In this document: piece after piece, positions 8,771 through 19,934 of the stretch | How the letters are laid out: every line of letters starts with the position of its first letter | Numbering within the stretch: the first letter of the stretch is position 1 | Source of the DNA: CAVPUA01 sp963708805 | Lineage (GTDB): Bacteria; Actinomycetota; Actinomycetes; Mycobacteriales; Jatrophihabitantaceae | Direction: 5' to 3' | NCBI GenBank assembly: GCA_963708805.1 | Contig: CAVPUA010000001.1 | Coordinates: 496,001-560,000, forward strand | DNA: 64,000 nucleotides | The notes under the pieces: model-generated | What the model was told of the DNA's origin: nothing | Databases searched by the model: none | What the model saw: the letters and a program-made list of their open reading frames with translations, nothing else | Made by a program: the position numbers and the translations under genes

Positions 8771-10472
8771 ATGGCGTGGAGCGGGGTCGACGACCTGTCT
8801 TCAGCGGTACGGACCGCGCTCGTCGGTCCGGGCGCCCCATGGGAGCTGGGCGTCGAGGAAGTACTCGGTCGCGGTCATCACGTCTTCGTCAATCGCCCGC
8901 GGTCCCTGCGGTCAGCGCTCGGTCGGTATTCGGCCGATCTCCTCGACGAGACGGCCCTCGTTGTCTCCGACGAAGCAGTGGACCTACCGGCACCTGATCG
9001 AAGACATCGACGCGGTGGCCCGGCTGTTGCACGAGGAGTACGCGGTGCGACCGGGCGATCGGGTGGCCATCGTGGCCGCGAACTCGGCCGAGTACGCGAT
9101 CGCCGTATGGGGCATCGTGACGGTGGGCGCGATCGTGACGAGCCTCAACGGTTGGTGGACCCCGTCCGAGCTGCAGCACGGCATCGAGCTCACCCGACCG
9201 GTGCTGGTGCTCGGCGATCGCCGTCGGCTGGCTCGGCTGCAGCCCCAGCCGGACCCGCCCGGTCCGCCTCGGCGTGAGCTCGAGGACCTGGTTGCGAACG
9301 CTCGCCGATATCGGGGGCAGCCGGTGCAGGCGCTCGACGTCGACGAGGATTCACCCGCGGTCATTCTGTTCACCAGCGGGACGACCGGCCGCCCCAAAGG
9401 GGCGATCCTGTCACACCGCAACATCGTCAACCTCGGCCTGGCCGGCCAGCTCAACGCGGCGACCGGCGCGGTGCGGGCGGGATCGCCACCGTCGAGCGCT
9501 CGCGGGGCGACGATCGTGACCAGCCCGATGTTCCACATCTCCGGCCTGATTCCGGTCCTCGTGTCCGTTCTGTTCTACCGGACCCGGCTGGTGTTCGCGC
9601 CGCCCGGAAAGTGGGACCCCACGACGTACCTGCGATTGACCCAGGAGCATGCGATCACGACCTGGACCGGGGTTCCGACGCAGTACTGGCGGCTGTTGCG
9701 TCACCCCGCGCTCAATGAGTACGACATCAGCTCAGTGCGGAACGTGGGCTCGGGTGGTGCCGTCTTCGCGCCCGAACTCGTCCGTGAGTTGCATGCCCGC
9801 ATCCCGCACGTCCAGCTCGGCAACGGCTACGGGACGAGTGAGACGACCGGGATCGGCACGACCGCCGGTGGTCGCGCGTTCCTCGACCACCCGGACAGTG
9901 TGGGCGCACCATCACCGACCGTCGAGGTGCGCATCGTCGGCGACACCGGCGCGCTCGTAGGAGAGGACGAGATCGGCGAGATCGGCATCCGCTCGCCGTC
10001 GGTGTTTCTCGGCTATTGGGCGGATCCGGCGGCGACGGCGCGCTGCCTGGACGCCGATCGTTGGTATCGGACGGGAGACTTCGGCCGCATCAGCGAGGGC
10101 CGGCTCGTCCTCGAGAGCCGTCGGCGCGACCTCATCCTGCGAGCGGGCGAGAACATCTATCCGATCGAGATCGAGAACCGACTGGTCGAGCACGTCGACA
10201 TCGACGACGCCGCCGTGATCGGGGTCGAGGACGTCGAGTTGGGCCAGCGGGTGAAGGCCTTTGTCGTCGTACGGCCGGGGGCGGAGCTGGCCCCGACCGA
10301 GATTGAGGATTGGTGTCGGGTGACCCTCGCGCCGTACAAGATCCCGGAAGAGATCGAGTTCCGTGATGCGCTGCCCTACTCGGTCGCCGGGAAGCTTCTG
10401 AAGATCGAACTCGAGGGGACGGGCCGCGAGGCTCGCCCGGCGAACGTCATGAGGACCAGTTCGACGCCGTGA
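8771..10472 (+). CDS. AMP-forming acyl-CoA ligase (one apparent frameshift)
   Basis: Activates a carboxylic acid to its CoA thioester through an acyl-adenylate. Motifs in order: FTSGTTGRPKGAILSH (P-loop), GYGTSETTG, YRTGDFGRI, LILRAGENIYPIEIE and a C-terminal SVAGKLLKIEL with the catalytic Lys. Start MAWSGVDDLSSAV at 8771. The frame shifts near 8975, where VVSDEA should run into WTYRHLIEDI. The last roughly 97 bases overlap the convergent cupin gene. As the only protein here divergent from the TetR-containing unit, it may start the pathway by activating the imported acid. Confidence 0.88.
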
Positions 10473-11119
10473 TCGCCCGCGGACGCGCCGGCGAACTCGG
10501 CCAGGGCCGAGAACGCCACCACGCTTCCGGCGGGACAGGTGTCGCCGGCGACGACTAGCGTTCCGGCGAAGATGACGGCGTACCCGTCACGATCCCGCTC
10601 GGCGGCCGGAAACTCGATCACCGCGTCGGCGACGGCGGACACCGCGAAGGCGGCCGCTCCTCGGCTGGATCGTTTCAGCTCGACCAGCCCCCGGTCACCC
10701 CGGCTCGGCTGCGGCACGCTGACCGTGAAGTGATCGGTCGGCGCCGCACCCCGCTTCTCGCGGGCATCGGGCATGAAGTTGGCGCCGATCGTGGCTTCGC
10801 GGCGCAGCGTGAAGTACTCGAGTCCGCCATCGGTGTCGGCCTCGATCGGGCCATAGGGGGTGTAGGCGTCCGTGTAATGGACGAGACCGCGCTTCGCCGG
10901 CTCCCGCCCCAGCGCGCCGCGCCCGCTCACGACGACCTGGAACTGGTCGACCTCGTGGAAGTGGGCGCCGAGAACGGCCGCGCTCTGCCGTACGAGATAG
11001 GCCTGGGGACCCGCCGATTTCTGGTCGAACGATCCGACGTAATCAGTCATGACGTAGTGGCCATTGGCCACGGCTGGCCGAGCGGAAGCGTCGGCGGGCG
11101 CGACGGCGATCAACGTCAT
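10376..11119 (-). CDS. Cupin-like hypothetical protein
   Basis: A 247-residue protein. The segment AHFHEVDQFQVVVSGRG resembles cupin motif 1 (H-x-H-x4-Q), and LVHYTDAYTPYGPI with GLEYFTLRRE continues the barrel, so a metal-binding cupin is likely in about residues 30-130. The rest has no recognisable motif. GGAGACC precedes the ATG. It lies downstream of the MFS gene on the same strand and overlaps the end of the acyl-CoA ligase by 97 bases; the true C-terminus may be shorter. The role is unknown. Confidence 0.55.
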   Translation of the reverse strand: MTLIAVAPADASARPAVANGHYVMTDYVGSFDQKSAGPQAYLVRQSAAVLGAHFHEVDQFQVVVSGRGALGREPAKRGLVHYTDAYTPYGPIEADTDGGLEYFTLRREATIGANFMPDAREKRGAAPTDHFTVSVPQPSRGDRGLVELKRSSRGAAAFAVSAVADAVIEFPAAERDRDGYAVIFAGTLVVAGDTCPAGSVVAFSALAEFAGASAGDHGVELVLMTFAGRASRPVPSSSIFRSFPATE

Positions 11120-11212
11120 GGGTAGGTCTCCTCTGTCGACGTCCGCGGCTGCGGTCGAAGCCGTCGATGACGCGAGCCGCGGCAGCTGACCGCGTAGCGG
11201 GCCGACCCGACG

Positions 11213-12664
11213 CTACGACCGGGCGACCGGGCCGTCAACGAATTGGTGCTGACAACTTTTGGTGCGGTCGGTCCGGACGTCGGGGATCAAGGCGGCAGCG
11301 GCTGCGCCGGCCAGCATCGCCGCCGCCAGGATGGCAAAACCCGTGGCGAAGGCGTGCTCGGTGGGCCGGCCGCCCCCGGGTGCGCTGGCCGCCAGCACCG
11401 TGGCCATGATGCCGGTGCCGACGGCACCGCCGATGAGCCGGAAGTTCGCACTGATGCCGTTGGCCACACCCGTCTGATCAGGTGGCATGGCGTGTACGAC
11501 CAGGGTTCGCGGTCGCGGCGAAGGAGAGGCCGAGACCGATGCCGAGCAGGCCGGACGCCAGGTAGATCTCGATCACGACCTCGTTCAGGAACGCGAACAT
11601 CGCCATCGCCGCGGAACCGACCAGGCACCCGATGATGATCAGCGTCCGCGCTCCCACGGCCCGGGTCAGCCGTCCGACCAGCAGGCCGACCACGAATGCG
11701 GCGAGCGCGTTGGGCAGCAACATGATCCCCGACTCGGTCACCGACACCGAGAAGCCGTAGCCGTCCGACGACGGCGTCTGGACGAAGGCGGGGACGAACG
11801 CGGCGCCCGCGTACAGCGCGAAGCCGACGACGAAGCTGACCAGGTTCGTCGTCCACATCAGACGATGGCGCAGCAGACCGATGTCGATGAGCGGCACTCG
11901 GGCCCGGCGCTCGCTGATCACCCACAGGGCCCCGGCCCCCAGGGCCAGAGCCTCCGTGCCCAGGAACGGGGCGGATTTCCAGTGCCAGCTCTCGCCCTCG
12001 GTCAATCCCAGCAGCAGACTGACAAGCAGGGCCGCGAGCAGGACGGGCGGCAGCAGGCTGACCCGCTCGTGGCTGACCGCCGGGGAGTAGGGGACGAGCA
12101 GTCGCGTCGCGATCGCGCAGCCGAGGGACACCGCCGCGGGGATCCAGAACAGCCAGCTGAAGCCGAGCAGATCCAGGATCGGTCCGGCGAGGATGAGGGC
12201 GGCCCCGCTGGCGACGGCGGTGATCGATGCGAGCCCGCCGACGGTGGACGTGATCCGATCGCGCGGTTGCGTGTCACGCAGGATGCCGAAGGCGATCGGC
12301 AGGGCACCGCCTCCGATGCCCTGGATCGCCCGAGCAGTGATCATCACGGCGATGTTCGTGGCGATCGCGCCGAGAAGGGATCCGAAGCTGAGCGCGAGCA
12401 TGGTCGACATAAACACGCGACGCCGGCCGACCAGGTCGCCGATGCGGCCCATGACGGGGTGAAGACCGCGGCCGAGATCAGGTAGGAGTTGAACACCCAA
12501 CTGACCGCGCCCGCGGAGGTGTTCAGGTGCTGTTGCACCGTGTTCAGAACCGGAAAGAGCAAATTCTGCAGCATCGCGAACGAGGCCAGCGAGACACCGA
12601 GCACGGCAAAGGTGGCCCGCGTCCGACCGGCGGACACGAGGGCGCCGGCGTTCTCGTCGCTCAC
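11213..12664 (-). CDS. MFS transporter, DHA2/EmrB type (two apparent frameshifts)
   Basis: Integral membrane proton-coupled transporter. The N-terminus is MSDENAGALVSAGRTRATFAV, followed by hydrophobic helices; the cytoplasmic loop motif GRIGDLVGRRRVF is diagnostic of MFS. Length (about 480 residues) and helix number fit the 14-helix DHA2 group of drug or organic-acid exporters. Shifts lie at the GGGG run 12456-12459 (AAVFTP into VMGRIGDL) and near 11503 (SFAATAN into LVVHAMPPDQTG). A TTGTTCTGACAA site is about 47 bp upstream. It could export a toxic intermediate; the substrate is not readable. Confidence 0.85.
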
Positions 12665-12710
12665 CTCGCTCGCTCCAACTGCGAACCCCTTTGGTGTGAT
12701 CGCTCGTGAG

Positions 12711-12722
12711 TTGTTCTGACAA
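12711..12722 (-). promoter_or_regulatory. GntR-type operator, MFS promoter
   Basis: TTGTTCTGACAA: TTGT/ACAA arms intact, centre TCTG instead of nCGn. It lies 47 bp before the MFS start at 12664 and 109 bp from the next site, which faces the other way. Confidence 0.5.
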
Positions 12723-12830
12723 GCTACGGCAGCAAGTCACATTCGGTCGCCGACCGGTCCGGAACAGAACCGTTTCCACCAAAGTTCGCTCCACCCTCGG
12801 GTGACGATCTGGGTCGAATAGATCCTGATA

Positions 12831-12842
12831 TTGTCCGGACAT
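12831..12842 (+). promoter_or_regulatory. GntR-type operator, igr-like operon promoter
   Basis: TTGTCCGGACAT, 11 of 12 positions of a perfect palindrome, 37 bp before the GTG at 12880. It is the only such site before the whole 12.9-20.3 kb gene series. Confidence 0.65.
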
Positions 12843-12879
12843 CTTGAATGGAGCGAAGCGAACAGACGCGAGGCGCGCG

Positions 12880-14044
12880 GTGGACTTCCGATTTGACGAG
12901 GACCAGGAACGCTGGCGCCAGGTCGTGCGCGCGTTCCTGAAGGAGAACGTGACGGCCGAGGTGCGGGCTCAGTACGGACAGCACGGCGGGGCCGACAATG
13001 CCGTCCGCGAGTTCGAGCGCAAGGTCGCCGAGCGCGGTTGGTTCGGCATCAACTGGCCGGTCGAGTACGGGGGGCTCGGACTCGGTCCGGTGCACCAGCA
13101 CATCCTCATGCACGAGTTCCAGTACTGGGGCGCGCCCAGCCTGGACCTGACCGTCACGTCGGTGGGGCCGATGATCATCCGGTACGGCACCGAGGAGAAC
13201 AAGCGCGAGTTCCTCCCGCCGATCGCCCGCGGCGAGCTGCGATGCGCCGTCGGCTACTCCGAGCCGGACGCCGGGACCGACCTGGCGTCGCTGCGCACCC
13301 GGGCCGAACTGGACGGCGACGAGTGGGTGATCAATGGCAGCAAGATCTGGAACAGCAACGCGGCGACGGCGACCCACCAATGGCTGTGCGTGCGCACCGA
13401 CCCGGCGGCGGCCAAGCACCGCGGCATCTCGGTGATCATGGTGCCGATGAGCGCGCCGGGGATCGACGTCCGCCCCTTGCTCACCTGGTCGGACTACTCG
13501 ACGTACCAGACGTTCTTCACCGACGTCCGTGTGCCACGGACGAACCTGATCGGTCGGCCCAACGAGGGTTGGCAGTACATCACCGGTGCCCTGGCGCTGG
13601 AGCGCGGAGCCCTGACCAACGCCGGCGACCTGCGGCGGGCGGTGGACGACCTGCTCGAGCTCGCCCGCCGACCGTTCGCCGACCGGTCGCCGACCCGTCG
13701 ACAGCCCGGCCGTGCGCCGCAAGATCGCCCAGCTCGAGGCCGACGTCGAGGTGGCCGTGCTGATGAGTCTGGAGGGGGCCGCCCTGCTGGCCGAGGGCGA
13801 GATCCCGACGGTCACCGTGACCGAGGAGAAGGTGTTCTCGAGCGAGCTGCGGCAGCGGATCGCCGACGTCGGCACCCAGATGCTGGGCGTCGCCGGCGTG
13901 CTGCAGGCCGATCCGACGGATGGGCGGTCCTTCGAACGCCTCTACCGATCGGCGCCGCTGTTGCGCTTCGGGGGCGGCACCAACGAGGTGCTGCGCGACG
14001 TCATCGCCCAGGTCGGGCACGGCCTGCCCGCGGCCGGACGGTGA
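12880..14044 (+). CDS. Acyl-CoA dehydrogenase, beta-type subunit (one apparent frameshift)
   Basis: FAD enzyme that introduces the C2-C3 double bond. Motifs: VGYSEPDAGTDLASLRT, INGSKIWNSNA, and the C-terminal RFGGGTNEVLRDVIAQVG. GTG at 12880 begins VDFRFDEDQERWRQ, the usual family start, with GAGG seven bases before it. The frame changes around 13690, with RRPFAD continuing as VDSPAVRRKIAQLEADVEV. It is followed within 11 bases by a second, divergent ACAD (14055), as for FadE28-FadE29-type alpha2beta2 enzymes; this subunit keeps the better GTNE motif. Confidence 0.87.
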
Positions 14045-14054
14045 GGGCGGACTC

Positions 14055-15202
14055 GTGCGACTGACCAAGACGACCGAACAGGCGGCCCTGACCGCGACCT
14101 TCGACGACGTGTTCGCCGCGGCCTGCCCGCCGTCGCTCGTCCGCGAGGCGAAGGCGGGACGGCGGACGCGGCCCGGCTGTCGAGCGGCTGGGCAAGGCGC
14201 TGGCGTCGGCCGGGCTGATCGGCCTGGCCATCGCGACCGAGTGGGGCGGCGAGGGGGCTGGGCTGATCGAACTCGGACTCTTCTTCGAGGCGGCCGGGCG
14301 GGTGCTCTGCCCGACGGCGGTCTACGAGACGGTCAAGTTCGCGCGGGCGCTCGAGGCCCTGGCCACCGACGAGCAGAAGTCGGCCTGGCTGCCCGACCTT
14401 GTGCGGGGCGAGCGGCGTGCGGTCGCGGTGCTGCACGATCCGGCCGATGCGGCGGACGTCGAGCCGCGGCTGCGGGCCGAACGCGTGTCGAGGCGGCTGG
14501 CGGCTCGACGGCACCCTCGACTTCGTCCCGCACGCCGCGAGACGACACCGTGCTGCTGGTGACCGCGCGGGTCGACACCTTCCCCGGCTCGTCGCGGATC
14601 GTCGCGGCGTTGCTCGATCCGGCGCCGCCTGGCCTCCGACGCTCCTCGAGCCGGACGATTTCCGGCGACCGGATCTACCGCCTCGATTTCGACGGGGTGA
14701 TCGTCGCGCCAGCCGACATGATGGGGACGAGTTCGGACGCGGGTATCGCGCGCGAAGATCTGGCCCGGCTGGCCCAGTCGTTCGTCGCCCTGCAATGCAT
14801 GGAGATGGTGGGCGGCACCCGCGCGGTCCTCGACCGGACCGTCGACTACGTCCTGGTCCGTGAGCAGTTCGGCCGGCCGATCGGGAGTTTCCAGGCGGCC
14901 CAGCACCTCGTCGCCGACATGCGTATCGGCTACGACGCCGCTCGGCTCACCGCCTATCAGGCGCTCTGGTGCCTGGCCGAGGGCGTCCCGAGCCTGCGGG
15001 CGGTGGCGATCGCCAAGATGCAGTGCAGCGAGGCCTACAAGCGCGCCACGCTGACCGCGCATCAGCTGCACGGCGGGATGGGTTACGTGCGCGAGACCGA
15101 TCTGCACTTGTGGTCGGAGCGGGCGAAGACGGCCGAGGTGCTGGGCGGGACGGCCGACGTCGCGGCCGGCTGGCTGCTGACCGCGCTGGGCTGGACCGGT
15201 GA
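14055..15202 (+). CDS. Acyl-CoA dehydrogenase, alpha-type subunit (several apparent frameshifts)
   Basis: Partner of the preceding ACAD. Recognisable blocks in changing frames: VRLTKTTEQAALTATFDDVF at the GTG start; GLAIATEWGGEGAGLIELGL; MVGGTRAVLDRTVDYVLVRE then FGRPIGSFQAAQHLVADM; and LHGGMGYVRETDLHLWSERA, which resembles the FAD-interacting end of alpha subunits. Shifts lie near 14155, 14500 and 15190. The stop is inferred as the TGA at 15200-15202, overlapping the next GTG as GTGA. In known mycobacterial pairs, one subunit carries the base and both are needed for FAD binding. Confidence 0.8.
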
Positions 15203-17711
15203 CCCGCGGTACCGAGGTCGATCGACAGGTGCTGCACGGCGTCTGCGGATCCTCGATCTGTCGCGGTGGGTGGCCGGCGAGTTCGCCACCCGCACGCTGG
15301 CCGACTTCGGCGCGGACGTCGTCAAGATCGAGAAGCCGGGCGAGGGAAGCCTGACCCGGCATGCGCGGACCGTTTCCCGGCGATCGGCCCGATCCCGAGG
15401 CGAGCGCGCTGTTCCTGCATCTCAACACGAACAAGCGCTCGGTCGTGCTCGACCTGCACGACCCGGCGGACCGGCAGCGGCTGCTCGACGCTCGTCGCCG
15501 GCGCCGACGCGCTGGTCGAGTCGTTCCGGCCGGGCCAGCTGGAGCGGTTGGGTCTCGGCCCGGACGTGCTCCGCGACGGTCAACCCGGCGCCTGGTGATG
15601 ACCCGGATCTCGGCGTTCGGCCAGACCGGCCCCCACCGCGACCGCGAAGCCACCGGCCTCGTCCTGCAAGCCGCCGGGTGGACCGATGAGCGCGACCGGG
15701 CGGGCCGAGCGGGCGCCGTTGCGCAAGCCCGGTCACCTCGAGCAGTACACGATCGGCCGGGCCGCGGCCGAGGCGACGCTGGCCGGACTGCTGGCGGCCC
15801 GCCGGACCGGGCAGGGCAGCGTCATCGACGTCTCCGGCCAGGAGGTGCTGCTCACGAGCGCCGATCGTCGGGCCGCGTTCCTGCTGACGGCGGCCTACTC
15901 CGACGTCGACGCCCCGCGCGGAGTGCGCAGCGCGCACCGTGGCGGGGCGACCTTCACCGGTCCGTACCGGGCCGCGCGACGGCTTCGTCATGGTCTACGT
16001 GACCAATGCCGCCTTCTGGAACCGGTTCGTCCGGCTGGTGGGCGCCGGTGACGATGCCTTCCTCGCCAAGTACCTCGACCGCACCACGCTGGGCGACGAG
16101 CGGCCCGAGTTCGACGCCTACGTGTCGCGCTGGTTCGCCGAGCGTCCGAAGATGACGATCATGGAGGACGCCGAGGCGGCCCGCATCCCGCTCACGGCCT
16201 TCCTCACCATCGGCGAGGTCCGGCGTCATCCGCACTTTCGCGAGCGCGGCGCGTTCGTCGAAGTCTGCCATCCGCGGGCCGGAACGCTCGAGCACCTCGG
16301 TGCGCCGTGGCGCATGGCCAACGGTTATCGGCTGCGCCGCGCGGCGCCGCTGTTGGGTGAGCACACACGCGAGGTCCTCGACGAGGCGCCGCGCGCCGAA
16401 GCCGGCCGATGCCCGCCGGCGCGACCGGTGTCGCCCAGCCCCTGCGACGGGATCCGGGTCGTCGACCTCACCGTGGTCTGGTCGGGACCGGGCGCGACCG
16501 CGCTGCTCGGTGACCTCGGGGCCGAGGTGATCCGCGTCGAGGGCAACAACCGGCTCAGCCGGCAGGCCTCGGCGCACACGACCCGCCAGTCGATCGCGCA
16601 CCTGCCGTACTACGCCGAACGTCTACGCCGACCGGACGCCGGAGCCGCGGCCCTACGACCGCTTCGCGAACTTCAACTGGCACGCCCGCAACAAGCGGGC
16701 CGCCTGCATGAACCTCGAGACGCCCGAAGGACGGGCCGCGATGCTCGAGCTGATCGCGATCAGCGACGTGTTCGTCGAGAACAACAGCAAGGGCGTGCTG
16801 GAGAAGCTCGGCCTCGGTCACGACGAGCTGCTCGAGCTGAATCCGCGGCTGGTCGTCGTGCGGATGCCGCCGCTCGGGCTTGTCCGGTCCGATGAGCGAC
16901 TACCTGGGCTACGGCCCGAACTTCAACTCCCTCGTCGGCATCGCAGCGATGGACGGCTACGAGGGCGAGGACGCTGACAGCGGCGGGGACAACTACCACA
17001 TGGACGAGGCCGCGCCGGCCGGCGTCGCGTTCGCCGTCCTGGCCGCGCTTGTGGGACCGCGAGACGACCGGGCGCGGCGGGCTGATCGAGTTCGCGCAGG
17101 CCGAGAACGTCATGCAGGACATCGGCGAGTACTTCCTTGATCACCAAATGAACGACCGCGAGCCGATCGATCATGGGCAACGCCGACGCCGCAGCTGTTC
17201 CAGGACGTTCTGCCCGTCGCCGAGCCGGATCGGTGGGTCGCGATCTCGGTGCGCGACGACGACGACTGGGCGGCGCTGTGCCAGGCGCTGTCGGCCGGAC
17301 GACCTGGCTGCGTCGGGTGCGAGCGCCGAACTCCGCGCCGCGAACCGAGCCGCGCCTGCGTGGCCGACCTGGCCGACCTGACCCGGCGGCGCGGCTCGGA
17401 CGAGCTGGTCGAGGCGCTGCAGAAGGCCGGGGTGCCGGCGGGCGAGGTCATGACCGAGCGGCGGCTGCTCGGCCGATCCGCATCTCGCGGCGCGGGACTG
17501 GTTCGAACGAGCGCTCGCATCCCGCGGTCGGCACCCACCGCTACCCGGGCCAGCCGTGGCGGGCGACCGGCTTCGACACCGTCTTCGGCCGCCCGTTGCC
17601 CGGCTTCGGCGAGGACAACGAGTACGTCTACCGGGAACTGCTGGGCTACGACGAGCCGACCTACAGTCGCTGGTGGAGCGCGGTCTGGTGACCGACGAGC
17701 AACGCGCATGA
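15199..17711 (+). CDS. Tandem CaiB/BaiF-type CoA transferase (two domains, several apparent frameshifts)
   Basis: Family III CoA transferase, moving CoA between carboxylic acids. Domain 1 (about the first 400 residues) starts with LRILDLSRWVAGEFATRTLA and ADVVKIEKPGEGS. Domain 2 begins at about 16450 with GIRVVDLTVVWSGPGATALL, GAEVIRVEG and MNLETPEGRAAMLELI, ending at SLVERGLVTDEQRA. About 830 residues, twice a normal CaiB (about 400). Shifts near 15235, 15360, 15490, 15590, 16610, 16880, 17050, 17170, 17470 and 17655 break the frame; the order of conserved blocks is unbroken. The GTG overlaps the ACAD stop; the end precedes a strong AAGGAGGAG for the next gene. Which half is catalytic cannot be judged. 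Confidence 0.8.
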
Positions 17712-17722
17712 AGGAGGAGACC

Positions 17723-18241
17723 ATGACGTCGGACCAGCGCGGTCGCTGGCGGACGACGAGCCGCTCGTCGGCGACGCGGAGCGGGCGTTGATCGGCCAGG
17801 AGCTCGCCCGCAGCTCGGGCCGGGTCAGCCGCCGGGAGTTCCAGCGCTGGGCCGCGGCGGTAGGCGATCGCAATCCGCTCTACTTCGACGTCGACTACGC
17901 CCGGGCCGCCGGGCTACCCCGACGTCATCGCCCCGCCGCTGTTCGTGCAGTACGTGACCCAGGGCGTCATGGACCTGGAGCTGCTGCGGGCCGACGGCAT
18001 CCCGGCCGCGGGGGGGTTGCCGTTGCCGCGCTGCCCGAAGCGGATGACGGGCGGCGAGGAGCTGATCCTGCACGCGCCGCTGTTCGACGGCGACGAGATC
18101 ACCGCCGTGCGCCCGGTCGAGGACATCGAGGAGAAGCACGGCCGATCGGGCCGTTTCGTGCTGGTGACCTCGAAGGTGACCTACCGGCGCGGTGACGAGA
18201 CCGTGGCCGAGAACCACTCGACCATGATCGCCCGGCCATGA
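17723..18241 (+). CDS. MaoC-like dehydratase 1, FAS1-like N-terminal type (frameshifts)
   Basis: Hot-dog fold protein, probably half of a heteromeric enoyl-CoA hydratase. AAGGAGGAG precedes the ATG. Conserved text: SRREFQRWAAAVGDRNPLYF, then DVIAPPLFVQYVTQG, KRMTGGEELI and VTYRRGDETVAENHSTM. This type (ChsH2 N-terminal domain, HTD2-like) usually lacks the full catalytic set and pairs with a catalytic MaoC subunit, here the next gene, with which it overlaps as ATGA. Shifts near 17745 and 17915. Confidence 0.82.
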
Positions 18242-18729
18242 GCGCGGCCGCTGCCGCGGCGGAAGCGCGATCGTCGACCCGGCAATGGTTCGACGACGTC
18301 GCTGTCGGTCAGTCGATCCCGGTGCTGCGGGTCACCGTCGATCCGGTGCAGATGTTCTTCTTCAGCGCCGCGACCTACAACGGGCACCGCATCCACTACG
18401 ACCATCGCTGGGCGACCGAGGTCGAGGGGCACCCGGACATCGTCGTCCAGGGGCCGCTGCAGGCCGCGCTGCTGGCCCGCGCGCTCACCGACTGGATGGG
18501 CCCGACCGGCCGCCTCGTCCGCTTCGCCGTGCAGAACCGGGCGAGCGCGCTATCCGGGCGAGCAGCTGCACTTCAGCGCCGAGGTGACGGCCGTGCACGA
18601 CCGCGGCGAGGACGGGCTGGTCGAGCTGGACCTGCGCGGGTACAAGTGCGCCACGAGCGGCGGTGATCAGCTGCTCGTCCCCGGCACCGCCACGTCCGGC
18701 TGCCCAAGCGTTCGGCGGACGTGACATGA
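18238..18729 (+). CDS. MaoC-like dehydratase 2 (two apparent frameshifts)
   Basis: Second hot-dog subunit, likely the catalytic one of a ChsH1-ChsH2-like pair that hydrates an enoyl-CoA. Visible: QWFDDVAVGQSIPVL, QMFFFSAATYNGHRIHYDHR (hydratase-type Asn/His/Asp region), then VVQGPLQAALLARALTDW, and after a shift near 18549 YPGEQLHFSAEV. A second shift near 18697 restores LPKRSADVT and the stop, which overlaps the thiolase start as ATGA. The overlaps on both sides argue for coupled expression. Confidence 0.82.
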
Positions 18730-19934
18730 GCGGGCTCGCGGGCCGCGCGGCGATCGTGGGCATGGTCGAGCTCCCACCGCAGCGCAAGCCGGTGCCTACC
18801 GCTGCGTTTCACCCTGGAACAGTGGGCGCTGCTCGCCAAGGCGGCGCTCGACGACGCCGGCCTGCCGGCCGACGTCGTCTCCGGGCATCGTCACCGGCCG
18901 CATCGCCGAATCGGAGCTGTTCGCCCCGGCGACCCTCTCGGAGTACCTCGGCCTGCCGGTCGACTTCGCCGAGGTCGTCGACCTGGGCGGCGCGAGTTCG
19001 GCGGCCATGGTGTGGCGGGCCGCCGCCGCGGTCGAGCTGGGCATCTGTGACGCCGTACTGGCCGTGGTGCCGGGGACCTTCGCGCGGCCGCAGTCGACCC
19101 GCCGGCCGGCGCCGGGGCTGAGCCCGTACGGCGCGTCGAGCAACCTGTACGGATCGCCCCAGGCCGAGTTCGAGATTCCCGTACGGGCACCTCGGCCAGA
19201 ACGCGCTCTACGCGCAGCTGGCCCGGCGCTACGCCGAGGAGTTCGGCTACGACGCGCGCGCGGTCGCGAAGGTCGCCGCGGACCAGCGGACAACGCGGGC
19301 GCGACGCCCGACGCCGTCTTCCACGGGCAGCCGATCACGATCGACGACGTGCTGGCCAGCCCGATGATCGCCGACCCGCTGCACAAGCTCGAGATCGTCA
19401 TGCCGTGCTCGGGTGGGGCCGGCGTGCTGATCGCGAACGAGGACGTCGCCCGGCGCGGCCGCCATCGGCCCGTACGCGTCACCGGGTTCGGCGAACGCGT
19501 GAGCTTCAAGTCGCCGGCGTTCGCACCAGACATGGTCCGGACGCCGATCGCCGCAGCGGCGGCGCGGCGCGTTCGCGATGGCCGGGCGCTCGCCCGACGA
19601 CATCGACATGGCGTCGCTGTACGACTGCTACACGATCACCGTCGTGATGACCCTCGAGGACGCCGGCTTCTGCGCGAAGGGGGAAGGAATGAAGTTCGTC
19701 GCCGAGCACGATCTCACCTTCCGGGGTGACTTCCCGGTGAACACGGCCGGCGGCCAGCTGTCGTTCGGGCAGGCCGGCATGGCCGGCGGGATGCACCACG
19801 TCTGCGATGCCGTCCGGCAGCTCACCGGCCGCGCCGGCGCGGCCCAGGTCGCCGACTGCAACATCGCTTTCGTCTCCGGCAACGGCGGGATCATGAGCGA
19901 GCAGGTCGCGCTCGTCCTGGAGGGCGGCGTGAGC
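18726..19934 (+). CDS. SCP2/Ltp2-type thiolase-fold protein 1 (several apparent frameshifts)
   Basis: Thiolase superfamily protein resembling mycobacterial Ltp2, an aldolase that cleaves a beta-hydroxyacyl-CoA and needs a DUF35 partner; that partner follows directly. N-terminus MSGLAGRAAIVGMVELP; conserved parts include GASSAAMVWRAAAAVELG, VMPCSGGAGVLIANEDVA, DMASLYDCYTITVVMTLE and NTAGGQLSFGQAG. I see no classical nucleophilic Cys in the usual C-x-S-S context, which favours lyase over thiolytic chemistry. Shifts near 18800, 19187, 19290, 19460 and 19570. No stop separates it from the DUF35 gene; the end given is the base before that ATG. Confidence 0.78.

Noticed and set aside
11487..12485. 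Long plus-strand open frame opposite the MFS gene
   Set aside because: Arg/Gln/Asp-rich shadow sequence, while the minus strand encodes obvious membrane helices and the MFS loop motif.
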